A DNA stretch of 54,598 nucleotides from JAPKZH01 sp964537875. GTDB lineage: Bacteria > Acidobacteriota > Aminicenantia > Aminicenantales > UBA4085. A model generated the notes under the pieces. It did no database searches. It was not told the origin of the DNA and saw nothing but the letters and a program-made list of their open reading frames with translations. A program made the translations under genes and the position numbers. The stretch spans positions 1 to 54,598 of the forward strand of contig CAZIDN010000023.1 of the NCBI GenBank assembly GCA_964537875.1, written 5' to 3'. Of the stretch, positions 8,047 to 16,967 are shown piece after piece (the stretch's first letter is position 1; the number at the start of each line of letters is the position of its first letter).

Positions 8047-8195
8047 GTTAGCCCCCTTTTTGAATTGATTATCCTCCGTTTCGCTCCGGATGCTATTCAT
8101 CCCCGGGCAGAAGCCTGGGGTTTGCTGTTATTTTCTTTTATTCTTATTTCACGAGAAATCATCACGCTGAACTTGTACAACGTCAATTAAATTCA

Positions 8196-11100
8196 TCAAG
8201 TCCACTCAAAAATATTTATCCATTTGTTGAGAGACGTGAAATAGAGGCCGGACTCTTTGACGCGCTCGCCCGTAATGTGACTCCAGAACTTCGTGTAAAG
8301 TTTGATCTGCGGAGTATAGAAATCAATTATCCGGGCAAATTCGGGCGACGACTTCCTTATCTTTTCTATGCTGAGCTCCGGACCTTCGGACTTAATAATT
8401 TCTGCAGCGCCGGGGACCGCGTCGGTTTTGTAATCGGCGATTATCCAGCCGCCGTCCTTTCCTTCTTGTTCTTCGCTTCGGTCCTTTCCCTCTCTTCCCT
8501 CCTCTCCCTCTCCAGAGTCCTTTCCCTCTTCTATGTGTTTTGCGCTCTTCTCATCATCCCCCTTTCTTCTCTCGTTTCCCTCATATCCGTCATCTCGTTC
8601 CCCTCGGTCCTTTTCCGCGTTTTCGTGATTTCTGTTCCCTCTATCTTTGCTCTCGCCTAGATTCTTGCCCTCGGCTCCATTCTCCCAAAAGACAAGGTCT
8701 ATCGTGCCTGTCAGGATGACGGGCAGATTGGAAATAGGGGAAAGGTCGTTGCCCCGTCGGATTTTATCGCTCCCTTTTATGCTCGTATCCCGAGCGTCAA
8801 GCTCTGATTCTGTTGTCTTGATAGAAAACGGGATCTCGAAGTAACGTCTCTCGGCCCGCATGACGCGCCACCAAAATTCCGAGCGCAAAATTGAATTGAC
8901 TAAGGCGATGAGTTTATCTTTGTCCGCCAGATCCCGCTCCTCGACAACCAGCAGGTTTTCGACATAAAGTTCGAGGTTCGCCTGTCCCTCTTTATCCGGC
9001 CCCTCTTTACCCTGTGCCTCCTTATCCCTTTCCTTTTTACTCTGTTCCCCTTGGCCCTGACCTTCTCGCCCGGCCTCGGAATCTAACGAACGCCGGGGCT
9101 CCTGCTCTTGCACCTGCCCACTTTCCGCCATCGGCACTCTTTTTGCACCAGCCTCATCCCTTCCTTCCAGAGGAAAAGCCACCCTTCCCGTGCCGATGGC
9201 TTCGAGCACCTGATGGACGACTCTGCCCCAGCTTAAGCCCATGCCCGACGCTCCTCTTTGCCAAGGTGGCCACTCCCGATCTCTACGTGCGACCGAGGTG
9301 ACGCTTTCGACCAAGTAGCTGGGTTCACCGGCCCGCGCAATATTTCCCGATATTTCTTTCCGAGCCCGCTCGACTTCGGCCTTGGTGATTACGACTCGCT
9401 CCCGCTTTCGAGGTGCAGCTCTTCCCGTCTCCCCCACTTCTTTCGGAGCCCGCTCAACCTCTGCCTTCGTGATTATGACTTTTTCCCGCGCACCGGGCAC
9501 AACAACTCGGCCGGCCTCCGGCGTAGATATGGGACGCGCCGCCTCTTTCTTTTTTCCCTGCTCTTTCCTTCCTTCGCCTGTCTCTCCTCCCATCTCCAGC
9601 TCGGCTCCCTCTTCCAGCTCCGCCACTTCGTCCAGAGCTTCATCCAGAGTAGCCCATGCCTTATTTTTCATTTCACCGGCGTACGTACTTATAACCAGTA
9701 TGTTCCGGGCGCGCGTGGAGGCCACATACATCAACCGCTGTTCCTCGGCTTCCTCATAGCGTTTTTCCTCTTCGGCCTTCTCCTTCCAGCCGCACGGCTG
9801 TGAAATTATGGTTTTATGATAGGGTCCCGATGGTTTAGAAAATGCAAACCATCCCTTCGGCCGTCCGCCCCGCGGCCCCATCCCCGCCTTCCCGCTTTCC
9901 TTCCCCTCCTCAAGCCGCACAACCCGCACTACGTGTTTTTCAATGGGATGATCCTTCATTCCCGCCGGATTCGCCAGGAAAACGACCGGCGCCTCCAGTC
10001 CCTTGGCCTTGTGCAAATTCATCAGCCGGACGGCGTTCTCCCTTCCTGGCGTGAGACTTATCTCCTCAATATCCCCCACCTCTGCCAACTCCTCCAGGAG
10101 CTCAACCGCTCCTGCAAACGAAGTCGCGCCCTTCCGCTCTTCATTCCGCAGCAACTCGAGAAGCTTTAACATGTTCCCCACTCGGCTGCTGCCCACTTCC
10201 CTTGATGCCAGGTAGTTCAGAATCCCGGTCTCCTCAAAAATCTTCTCCAGCGCGGCCGACGGCGGCATCTTCAACGTCCATCCTCTCCACTCCCGCATCT
10301 TGGCCATTGCGAGCCCCACATTAACCGCCCCCATGCTCTTGCTCTCCACCATATCGCGCCCCGCCGCCATAAAATTGAACCTTCCGCCCTCCCTCCGGAA
10401 CGCCATCAAATCGTTATCGCTCACCCCGAAGAAAATCCCCCGTAGCACGGCCACCGTAAAGATAGGGTTATCCGGATCGTTGAGTGCCTTGGCCAGGTTC
10501 GTGATCTCACCGATCTCTTCCGACTCGGCAAAGGCATCGCTGCCCGTTATCTCAAACGGAATGCCGCGCTCCTCAAGAGCCCGCGCATAAACGCTCATGA
10601 ACTTTTTATACCGGTAGAGGATCATAAAATCGCGCGGCTGAGCCTCCGCTCCCAGTCCTTTCTCCCTCTCCTCCTTGCTCCGCGAAAGCCGGAGCTTGCC
10701 TTCGCCGCATGCTTTCCCAATCCATTCCGCGATCGCCGCCGCATCGGCCTCCGCGATCTCCTCCCCCTTGTTCCGGGCCACCTTCGGCATTATGATCTTG
10801 TAGACGCCGCATTTTGTCCCCGCCTCTTCCTCCCTCACCGTATCGAGCGGCGCGAAAGCCGCTTGATACCGCGTCGCTTCGGCCGGGAAGGCTATCTTAA
10901 AAATCGGGTTGTTCCATTGGGCAAGCGCCTTTAGCGATCGAAAATTCGATGTCAGGCTCAGCACTTCACCGCCGCTCTCGACCGCGATCTTCTTCAATAG
11001 ATTGTAAGTATCGATATCCGCCCGCCTGAATCGATAGATCGACTGCTTAGGGTCGCCCACCAGGAACAGCGACCCCGGCGCGAGCCGCGCCTTCTGCCAA

Positions 11101-12257
11101 TCCCGCTCCTCGAAATCGACTCCTTTCAGATAAAGCAGCATCTCCGCCTGGATGGGATCCGTATCCTGCAACTCGTCCACCAGGATGTGGGTGAACTTGC
11201 GGCTGAAATAGCGCCTCACCTCGGGATTGTCGCGCAACAGCTTCCTGGCATGCATCAGCAGGTCCTCGAAATTCAGCTTGTTTTCCTCCCGCCGCCGATC
11301 CTCGTAATATTGGATCGCCGGCCCCAGGAAACGCACGATCCTATCGTGCCTATATTCTCGCCACGCCCGTAGAGCCTGCGATATAACGCTCTCCCTGAAC
11401 GTGTCGAACTCGCGCTTCGCTGTCTCGGCACATTCTCTATCCCGCCAGCGGTTCAAGGTGACGCCCGGGTCTTTGTCCAGGAACTCGAATGTCTCCATAA
11501 GCAGGCGGTGGTCGTCGAATCCGAGTTTATCCTGGCGGCCAAAACAACGCGCCACAAGCTTCTGCAATCCGTCATAACCCTTTTCGGGCTTCTGCTTCGG
11601 CATTAATTTACGCGCCCGCTCGAGAAACTCTTCCAGCTTATTCTTAAGTTTTGCAAAATCCGGAATGCTCGCGCTCCCTCCGATGATTTCCACTTCGGGG
11701 TAAAGCGCAACTGCCTCGAAAGCGCCTTTCAAATCCTCCGGCGCCAGCCCGAGCTCTTCCAGTCCCGCGACGATTTTTTCCTCCTCGAGCCTGACCTTGA
11801 CCATGTAATCATTCCAGCCTTTCTCTTGAAAAACCTGATCCTCGATCTCTTCCATCTCGACGAAATCGGGATCGAGGCCGATCTCGATCGGCCGTTCCCT
11901 CAGCAGCTTGGCGCAGAACGAATGGATCGTCCCGATATAGCACTGTTCGAGGTTCTGGAGGGCTTCCTCCAGCCGGGACTTGATTTGAGCATTTGTCTCG
12001 CGCCCCACCCTCCGCTCAAGCTCGATCTGGAAGCGCCCGCGAAGTTCCGCCGCGGCCTTCCGGGTGAAGGTGACCGCGGCCAGCTTGCCGATGCCGCACC
12101 GCCCGGCGCAGAGCAGCGCGATCATCCGGTCGACCAGGCTTTTCGTCTTCCCGGATCCCGCCCCGGCTTCGACAAATAGAGTCTTATCCAGGTCCTCGAC
12201 GATCTTTTGTCTGGCCGCCGCATCCGACAGAGCGGCGCCAGACTTCGCGCCTATCAT
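8196..12257 (-). CDS. AddA-like helicase-nuclease
   Basis: 1353-aa SF1 helicase with a C-terminal nuclease, corresponding to the AddA subunit of AddAB-type end-resection complexes in recombinational repair. Visible motifs are FVEAGAGSGKTKS (Walker A), VDELQDTDPIQ (II), GDPKQSIYRFRRAD (III), TSNFRS (IV), LMNLHKAKGLE (V), LMYVASTRAR (VI), then the nuclease halves GTIDLVFW and IIADYKTD. ATG 12257 has an AGGAG site 13 nt after the AddB-like gene. Two oddities are seen. There is a near-tandem repeat (KVIITKAEVERA / RVVITKAEVERA). There is also a long Glu/Lys/Gly-rich insert between the two nuclease halves, encoded near 8440-8660. Confidence 0.85.
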   Translation of the reverse strand: MIGAKSGAALSDAAARQKIVEDLDKTLFVEAGAGSGKTKSLVDRMIALLCAGRCGIGKLAAVTFTRKAAAELRGRFQIELERRVGRETNAQIKSRLEEALQNLEQCYIGTIHSFCAKLLRERPIEIGLDPDFVEMEEIEDQVFQEKGWNDYMVKVRLEEEKIVAGLEELGLAPEDLKGAFEAVALYPEVEIIGGSASIPDFAKLKNKLEEFLERARKLMPKQKPEKGYDGLQKLVARCFGRQDKLGFDDHRLLMETFEFLDKDPGVTLNRWRDRECAETAKREFDTFRESVISQALRAWREYRHDRIVRFLGPAIQYYEDRRREENKLNFEDLLMHARKLLRDNPEVRRYFSRKFTHILVDELQDTDPIQAEMLLYLKGVDFEERDWQKARLAPGSLFLVGDPKQSIYRFRRADIDTYNLLKKIAVESGGEVLSLTSNFRSLKALAQWNNPIFKIAFPAEATRYQAAFAPLDTVREEEAGTKCGVYKIIMPKVARNKGEEIAEADAAAIAEWIGKACGEGKLRLSRSKEEREKGLGAEAQPRDFMILYRYKKFMSVYARALEERGIPFEITGSDAFAESEEIGEITNLAKALNDPDNPIFTVAVLRGIFFGVSDNDLMAFRREGGRFNFMAAGRDMVESKSMGAVNVGLAMAKMREWRGWTLKMPPSAALEKIFEETGILNYLASREVGSSRVGNMLKLLELLRNEERKGATSFAGAVELLEELAEVGDIEEISLTPGRENAVRLMNLHKAKGLEAPVVFLANPAGMKDHPIEKHVVRVVRLEEGKESGKAGMGPRGGRPKGWFAFSKPSGPYHKTIISQPCGWKEKAEEEKRYEEAEEQRLMYVASTRARNILVISTYAGEMKNKAWATLDEALDEVAELEEGAELEMGGETGEGRKEQGKKKEAARPISTPEAGRVVVPGAREKVIITKAEVERAPKEVGETGRAAPRKRERVVITKAEVERARKEISGNIARAGEPSYLVESVTSVARRDREWPPWQRGASGMGLSWGRVVHQVLEAIGTGRVAFPLEGRDEAGAKRVPMAESGQVQEQEPRRSLDSEAGREGQGQGEQSKKERDKEAQGKEGPDKEGQANLELYVENLLVVEERDLADKDKLIALVNSILRSEFWWRVMRAERRYFEIPFSIKTTESELDARDTSIKGSDKIRRGNDLSPISNLPVILTGTIDLVFWENGAEGKNLGESKDRGNRNHENAEKDRGERDDGYEGNERRKGDDEKSAKHIEEGKDSGEGEEGREGKDRSEEQEGKDGGWIIADYKTDAVPGAAEIIKSEGPELSIEKIRKSSPEFARIIDFYTPQIKLYTKFWSHITGERVKESGLYFTSLNKWINIFEWT

Positions 12258-12270
12258 CAATTTCTCCTCA

Positions 12271-15200
12271 TCATTCGTATTTTTTAAGCTTTTCGAAAAA
12301 TCCGAAGACTTCAGCATTGCCGTCTTTCTTCTGTTTGGCCCGCTCTTTGGCGGCTTCACCCCCGCACACAGGAGCATAATCGCAATAATCGCATGCGGCC
12401 TCCGGATTGACCACAAACCGACCCTCCTTCAGGGCCTTCATCAATTCGCTCAGCAGGCGCCCCAGCTCGCCTCTATCCACTTCCTTGATAATGATTTCCT
12501 TCCCCTCGCCCCGGCGCGTCGGAAAACTATATCCGCCCTCCACGACCCGCGGCGCAGAGTCGATCTTCATCTTCTTCAGGATTTCCTCGGCTGCTACCGA
12601 GTACAGAGCATGCTGCAGGACTCTGCCTTCGCCGAAGCACTTCAGGTCTTCGAATTGCGAATAGCTCCCCGTCTTATAATCGATCACCCGGTAATGATTC
12701 CCGCTGATCCGGTCGATCCGATCGATGCGGCCCGCCAAAAAGAAAGCGCGCTGGTCCTCAGGGTCGCAAATCAAGCTTATGGGCTCATCCATGCCCTCAG
12801 ACTCTTCCGACCTCTTCCCTCTCCCAAAACTTATCTCGAAGAGGAGCGGCTCTACCCTCTCCGCGCGCTTCCCTTCCGCTCCAATAAAAACATTCAATTC
12901 CTGTTCGATCGCTTTTCTCTCTCGTTCGAATATCCCCTCTGAAGGCGGCGGGATTTCTTCCTTGTATCTCGCCACGACGTCCGCGCCGATCTTATGGATA
13001 AGCGCCTCGTGTTTTTTCGGGTCGACCGCCTCGCCCCGTTTCCCTAGCTCCCTCATGAACAGGGCGAATATCTCATGAAGGAGGGATCCTCTTTGCATAG
13101 CGTTCAGCCACTTCGAGGCGTCGAGCTCGAGCTCGTCCGGCTTTTGGACGTCCAGAACATACCGCAGGAAATACCCGAAAGGACAACGGCTGAGAAGCTC
13201 GAGCCGCGATGCAGACATGACGATGTCTTGATTGAACAGGGGGCAGACTTCTTTGGGGGATACCTTGATCTTCCCCTCATATTCGGAGACGATCGGTCTG
13301 TCGCGCTTCTCCGAGGCGAAAATCCCGTGGCTGAGGCCGCTGAAGACGCTTTTCACCGAATCCAGGCCGTCTCGGAGCTCGCCGCGAGGCGCCAAGCGCG
13401 CCAACCACCAGTCGATCTCGTCGAGAACGGCGGCTGATGATTTTTCCCCACTTTTTTCCTCTGGAAGAAATCCTCTCGCCTCCGGCAGCCTGGCCACGAG
13501 CGCTGAATAATCGAGCGCGGGCTCGCCCTCCAGAAGCCGCGCCGCCTGCAGGATGAGCGATGACGGGAAGGACTGCCTTTCCTCGACGACATCGTATGAC
13601 GAATAGCTCAAAATGACCTTCCCGCGCTCCCGTCCCCGGAGTGAGGACAGGAGACCGGCCATTGCCCACAGGTTTTCGCGCAGCGAATCCGCGCTTGTCA
13701 CCAGGGCGGGCGACAATCGCTCCCTTTCCTCATCGAGAAGGATGGGATCCTGGATCCCGGCGGCGGGAAAAGTCCCCTGGTCAAGCCCCACTAAAAAAAT
13801 CACGGGCCGACCCGAGTATCCGCCGCTGCGCCAGCCCGAAAGATGGATATGCCCGGGAGCAGGCCCCGAAGCGCCCACGCGCAGCGCGCCCGCGATGCTC
13901 CTGAGCCATTCGAATGCGGCCCGCCGCTCGATCGGTGCGGTCTGGGATGAGGCGGATTCATCGAGCTTGGAGAGAAGAATAGCCCGGGCCTCGGCATCGT
14001 TTTCTACGTAGATGCACGAGAATTTGCCAATGACCGCGGCGAATCCCCGGCAGAGGGCGGCAAAATCGATTTTATCCTTATCGTCGGCGCTGGGCAGAGG
14101 CGCCAGGATTTCAGCGACGAATCTTTTTAAGCGCTCGATCTCCTCGATATGATCCTGATATTTCTTTGCCTTCTCGGGCGAGCCTTCCTCTGCCTCGGCG
14201 GCCCTGCCGCTTTCCTTGGCGCTCTCGACGAGGATTTCGAGACGGGATATATATCTTTCCCTTCCCCAGCCGATCATGGCGCTTTTCAGGTAGCGGCCGG
14301 CCCTGAGCGGAGAAATCGCGGCTGCTCCATTGCTTGATGGAAGCGAAAGGGCGCCCGCTTCAATGAGCGCGCAGATGTCGGAAACCAGGAAATCATGTTC
14401 CATCCAATCGATGAGCCCGAAGAAGACTTTTCCGGGAGAGGTGAAGGCGAGCAGAATGCCCTCGGCATAGGTCACCTTGAGGCCGTTTTTCGCGGCGAGG
14501 GCATACATGATTGAAGGATAGACTGCGCCGGAGCGATGGATGATCTCGACTTCATCGAGCGGGATCTTTTCGGCGATGATCATCTGTAATATTTTCCGGC
14601 ATTCGTTTGTCGGCCCGATGGCCGTGAAAATCTGAAGCGATTTATCTGATAAAGGCGCCGGGGCTTCTTTAGGCGCGAAAAGCCAGGGGAGGCGGTCGAT
14701 GTTCGCTGTAGGCGATGTGCTCGTCGGGGCAAAAGAACGAGATGGAGAACCCGATATTTTCCAAGACCGCCGCGGCCGGACGAGCCCATTAACCGGATCC
14801 TGAGGAATCAGGACAAGATTCTCCCCGGCGAGTTCCTCAAGGAATCGGCGCTCGAGATAATCCAGCGCCTGTTCTTGAAACGATAGATAGAATTCCTGAT
14901 CGTGCGAGATTCGCCTTTGTTTCCGCCACAGATCAATTTTGCTTAGGGCAATTTCGTACAGCCCGGGCATATCAATTTTCTTCTCGTTCCGGATCTCATC
15001 TTCATATCTCTTTAGAAAAAGGATAATCTCCTCCCCTTTCTGTTGAGAGATAAAATGGGAGGGCGAGATATCCGCGCTTTTCAGTCCCGCCATTCTCAGA
15101 GAAAAAATTGAATTCCGGATAATCCGGACAATTCCCGATGTCGCTTCAACCTTTCCAAAATAGCCAAGTTTTCCCCCTTCCTTCAGTTCTCTAAATATCC

Positions 15201-15447
15201 TATCAGCAAAGAAAAGTGATGCCGTTCCGGAAACGAGCTTGATCCCCTGCCCTGAAAGCTCGGCTCCCGCCACTTCTTGTGCCAGCGACGGAAGGGTCAC
15301 AAAGTGCAGGTTTGCCCAATTCTCTGTTTGCTGCGCGAGGACGGTTCCTAATTGGTGCCCTAGCTGATAGGATGGGACGATGAGATATTTCTTCGCAAGC
15401 GGATATTGCCGAAGAAAATCGGCGAAGAAAAATAGTCGTGTATTCAT
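12271..15447 (-). CDS. AddB-like nuclease subunit with Fe-S motif
   Basis: 1058 aa. The N-terminal half is a degenerate helicase fold beginning YLIVPSYQLGHQ, where a Walker A is not preserved. The C-terminal part carries a RecB-family PD-(D/E)XK nuclease (GRIDRIDRISGNHYRVIDYKTGSY). A Cys near CPFGYFLRYVLD plus CDYCDYAPVC at the end are the four-Cys pattern expected for the AddB-type Fe-S cluster. It would pair with the AddA-like protein 13 nt downstream to process double-strand breaks. Assignment to AddB rather than another RecB-like subunit rests on order, size and the Cys pattern. Confidence 0.8.
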   Translation of the reverse strand: MNTRLFFFADFLRQYPLAKKYLIVPSYQLGHQLGTVLAQQTENWANLHFVTLPSLAQEVAGAELSGQGIKLVSGTASLFFADRIFRELKEGGKLGYFGKVEATSGIVRIIRNSIFSLRMAGLKSADISPSHFISQQKGEEIILFLKRYEDEIRNEKKIDMPGLYEIALSKIDLWRKQRRISHDQEFYLSFQEQALDYLERRFLEELAGENLVLIPQDPVNGLVRPRRSWKISGSPSRSFAPTSTSPTANIDRLPWLFAPKEAPAPLSDKSLQIFTAIGPTNECRKILQMIIAEKIPLDEVEIIHRSGAVYPSIMYALAAKNGLKVTYAEGILLAFTSPGKVFFGLIDWMEHDFLVSDICALIEAGALSLPSSNGAAAISPLRAGRYLKSAMIGWGRERYISRLEILVESAKESGRAAEAEEGSPEKAKKYQDHIEEIERLKRFVAEILAPLPSADDKDKIDFAALCRGFAAVIGKFSCIYVENDAEARAILLSKLDESASSQTAPIERRAAFEWLRSIAGALRVGASGPAPGHIHLSGWRSGGYSGRPVIFLVGLDQGTFPAAGIQDPILLDEERERLSPALVTSADSLRENLWAMAGLLSSLRGRERGKVILSYSSYDVVEERQSFPSSLILQAARLLEGEPALDYSALVARLPEARGFLPEEKSGEKSSAAVLDEIDWWLARLAPRGELRDGLDSVKSVFSGLSHGIFASEKRDRPIVSEYEGKIKVSPKEVCPLFNQDIVMSASRLELLSRCPFGYFLRYVLDVQKPDELELDASKWLNAMQRGSLLHEIFALFMRELGKRGEAVDPKKHEALIHKIGADVVARYKEEIPPPSEGIFERERKAIEQELNVFIGAEGKRAERVEPLLFEISFGRGKRSEESEGMDEPISLICDPEDQRAFFLAGRIDRIDRISGNHYRVIDYKTGSYSQFEDLKCFGEGRVLQHALYSVAAEEILKKMKIDSAPRVVEGGYSFPTRRGEGKEIIIKEVDRGELGRLLSELMKALKEGRFVVNPEAACDYCDYAPVCGGEAAKERAKQKKDGNAEVFGFFEKLKKYE

Positions 15448-15528
15448 AAGAAAAGGATACTCGGTTCTGATGCTAGCAATTACACCTCAGTTGCCTTTGC
15501 AATAGTTAAACAAGAGGCCAATCCATAA

Positions 15529-15747
15529 TCAGTATTTTTCTAAGCAGATCCTGCAATATCCCTTTTTGTATCCGCTTAATTCCCATTTCTTTGCAAATTC
15601 CTCTGCCTCACCCAGCGTGGTAAAATCCTGCCAAAGCACCTGGCCATATTTGCCTGGTCCTCCTCCCCGTTTTCTTATTTGCCCGCACGGATACTGATGA
15701 ATTTTTACATCCCTAACAAAAGAATTTACTTTTACTGCGTATTGCAT
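15529..15747 (-). CDS. 72-aa basic protein with paired Cys motif
   Basis: Small basic protein with IHQYPCGQIRKRGGG in the first half and GYCRICLEKY at the end. A Cys plus a C-x2-C could bind a metal, although three Cys are fewer than a usual zinc knuckle. The middle (WQDFTTLGEAEEFAKKW) looks like an amphipathic helix. It starts 23 nt after the HhH-like gene and ends 81 nt before the AddB-like gene, so it is probably co-transcribed. I do not recognise the family. Confidence 0.5.
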   Translation of the reverse strand: MQYAVKVNSFVRDVKIHQYPCGQIRKRGGGPGKYGQVLWQDFTTLGEAEEFAKKWELSGYKKGYCRICLEKY

Positions 15748-15770
15748 TTTTCACCCGATGGTCTTTTCTT

Positions 15771-16715
15771 TCAGAACATGAGATTATCAAGAGGTGTCTT
15801 GCCATTTGAACTTCCCGTCCTGATTTCGATGCCGTTGGTCGAGACCTTGACCAGCCCGCTCACGCAATAATCGCCTACCGGACACTGTCTCCTCTTGGGA
15901 CAGACGTTTCCCCTTCGGGACGTGCATCCGTTCTTGCTCAGATGCCACAGGGCCTCGTCCATTTGGAGCGCATATTTCAATTTCGGATGAACCAGGCCTC
16001 TTATGACCGTTTCCCAGGCCTCTTCAACTCTGGACTTCACGTCTGCGATGTTCCCCTTGTATTCTCCTTTCAGACATCCGACGGTGAACGTAGACCTCGC
16101 AACGTGTACGTCCACAGGGATGGGGACTTTTTCCAGATTCTTCAATTCCATTCCGAGGTTGTCATGGAGCATCCTAATCCAAAGCGGAAAAATTTTATCG
16201 CCTGAAAGAGACGGGAAGTCCTTCTTGAACCGCACGTCGTATTTCCTTTCGTAGAGTTTCATCGCATCATTGCCACAGTCCTTGATCAACTTTCCAGGAT
16301 CAGAATCATAGAACTGTGCGAAAGACTCCGAGACCCTTTTCCAGAAGTCCGCGTCCCTGCTGTGTTTCTGCGAAAGTTTGTGCTTTTTCATGGCTGCCAT
16401 TATTTCGTCAATAGGCCTGTCCTTTGCCGAAGCGGGATTAAAAAGCCATCTCGTATCCGGGTCCTCCATAGTTCTCCTTCCCGCTGCCCAGAGCTTGTCG
16501 GCATCCCTCATGTAGTCTATCGATACGACCATGGTAATGAACATTATGTATTCGCAGGAATCCCTTTTGACCCCGATTCCTTCTAGGTCCGAGCCCCACA
16601 TGAGGTCTTCGGGCATCACGTTTTTGCCGAAAATGCCTTCGTCCGAGTTGAACCTATCAAATAAGATGACCGCTACCTGTTTTCCTTTTTCGACGTCAAT
16701 CTTCAGGCCGTTCAT
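15771..16715 (-). CDS. Divergent HhH-GPD/endonuclease III-like Fe-S protein
   Basis: 314 aa. FPSLSGDKIFPLWIRML followed by PIPVDVHVAR mirrors the endonuclease III hairpin LPGVGxK and VDTHxxR, keeping a Lys (K174) and Asp (D202) where base-excision glycosylases have catalytic residues. A C-terminal Cys set (C264, C272, C278, C284; spacing 7-5-5) recalls the Fe-S loop, although endonuclease III uses 6-2-5. The N-terminal half (residues 1-160) is not recognised. A base-excision role is inferred from these motifs only. It leads the minus-strand operon with the 72-aa and AddBA-like genes and is divergent from a UvrD helicase. Confidence 0.5.
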   Translation of the reverse strand: MNGLKIDVEKGKQVAVILFDRFNSDEGIFGKNVMPEDLMWGSDLEGIGVKRDSCEYIMFITMVVSIDYMRDADKLWAAGRRTMEDPDTRWLFNPASAKDRPIDEIMAAMKKHKLSQKHSRDADFWKRVSESFAQFYDSDPGKLIKDCGNDAMKLYERKYDVRFKKDFPSLSGDKIFPLWIRMLHDNLGMELKNLEKVPIPVDVHVARSTFTVGCLKGEYKGNIADVKSRVEEAWETVIRGLVHPKLKYALQMDEALWHLSKNGCTSRRGNVCPKRRQCPVGDYCVSGLVKVSTNGIEIRTGSSNGKTPLDNLMF

Positions 16716-16967
16716 GATTAAAAAGTCGGGTTGGATTTATTAGCTCCCCTTTCTTTTCTATCATGATTTGTCAGTTTTCAGCAAGCAATTATCAATTAAC
16801 GGGTCATTCGGTTAACTATCCAAAGGGCATCCTCTACTGGATGCGGCTTCAGCTATGAAAAGGCGCATCTATCTTAGGGAGTACAGCCTCTTAATATTTA
16901 ATTGTTTTTTTGGGTCTTGTTTTATATCATTAGTTTGCCGAGTCAGTAAGAAGGTTAATCAAGAAAA

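Noticed and set aside
8101..8135. GC-rich stem CCCCGGGC/GCCTGGGG with T-rich tail as a terminator
   Set aside because: The T-rich side faces the plus strand, where no gene ends; on the minus strand no T-run follows.
8196..12257. Long plus-strand open frames opposite the AddAB, kinase and fusion genes
   Set aside because: They are mirror frames caused by high GC and charged-residue codons in the real genes.
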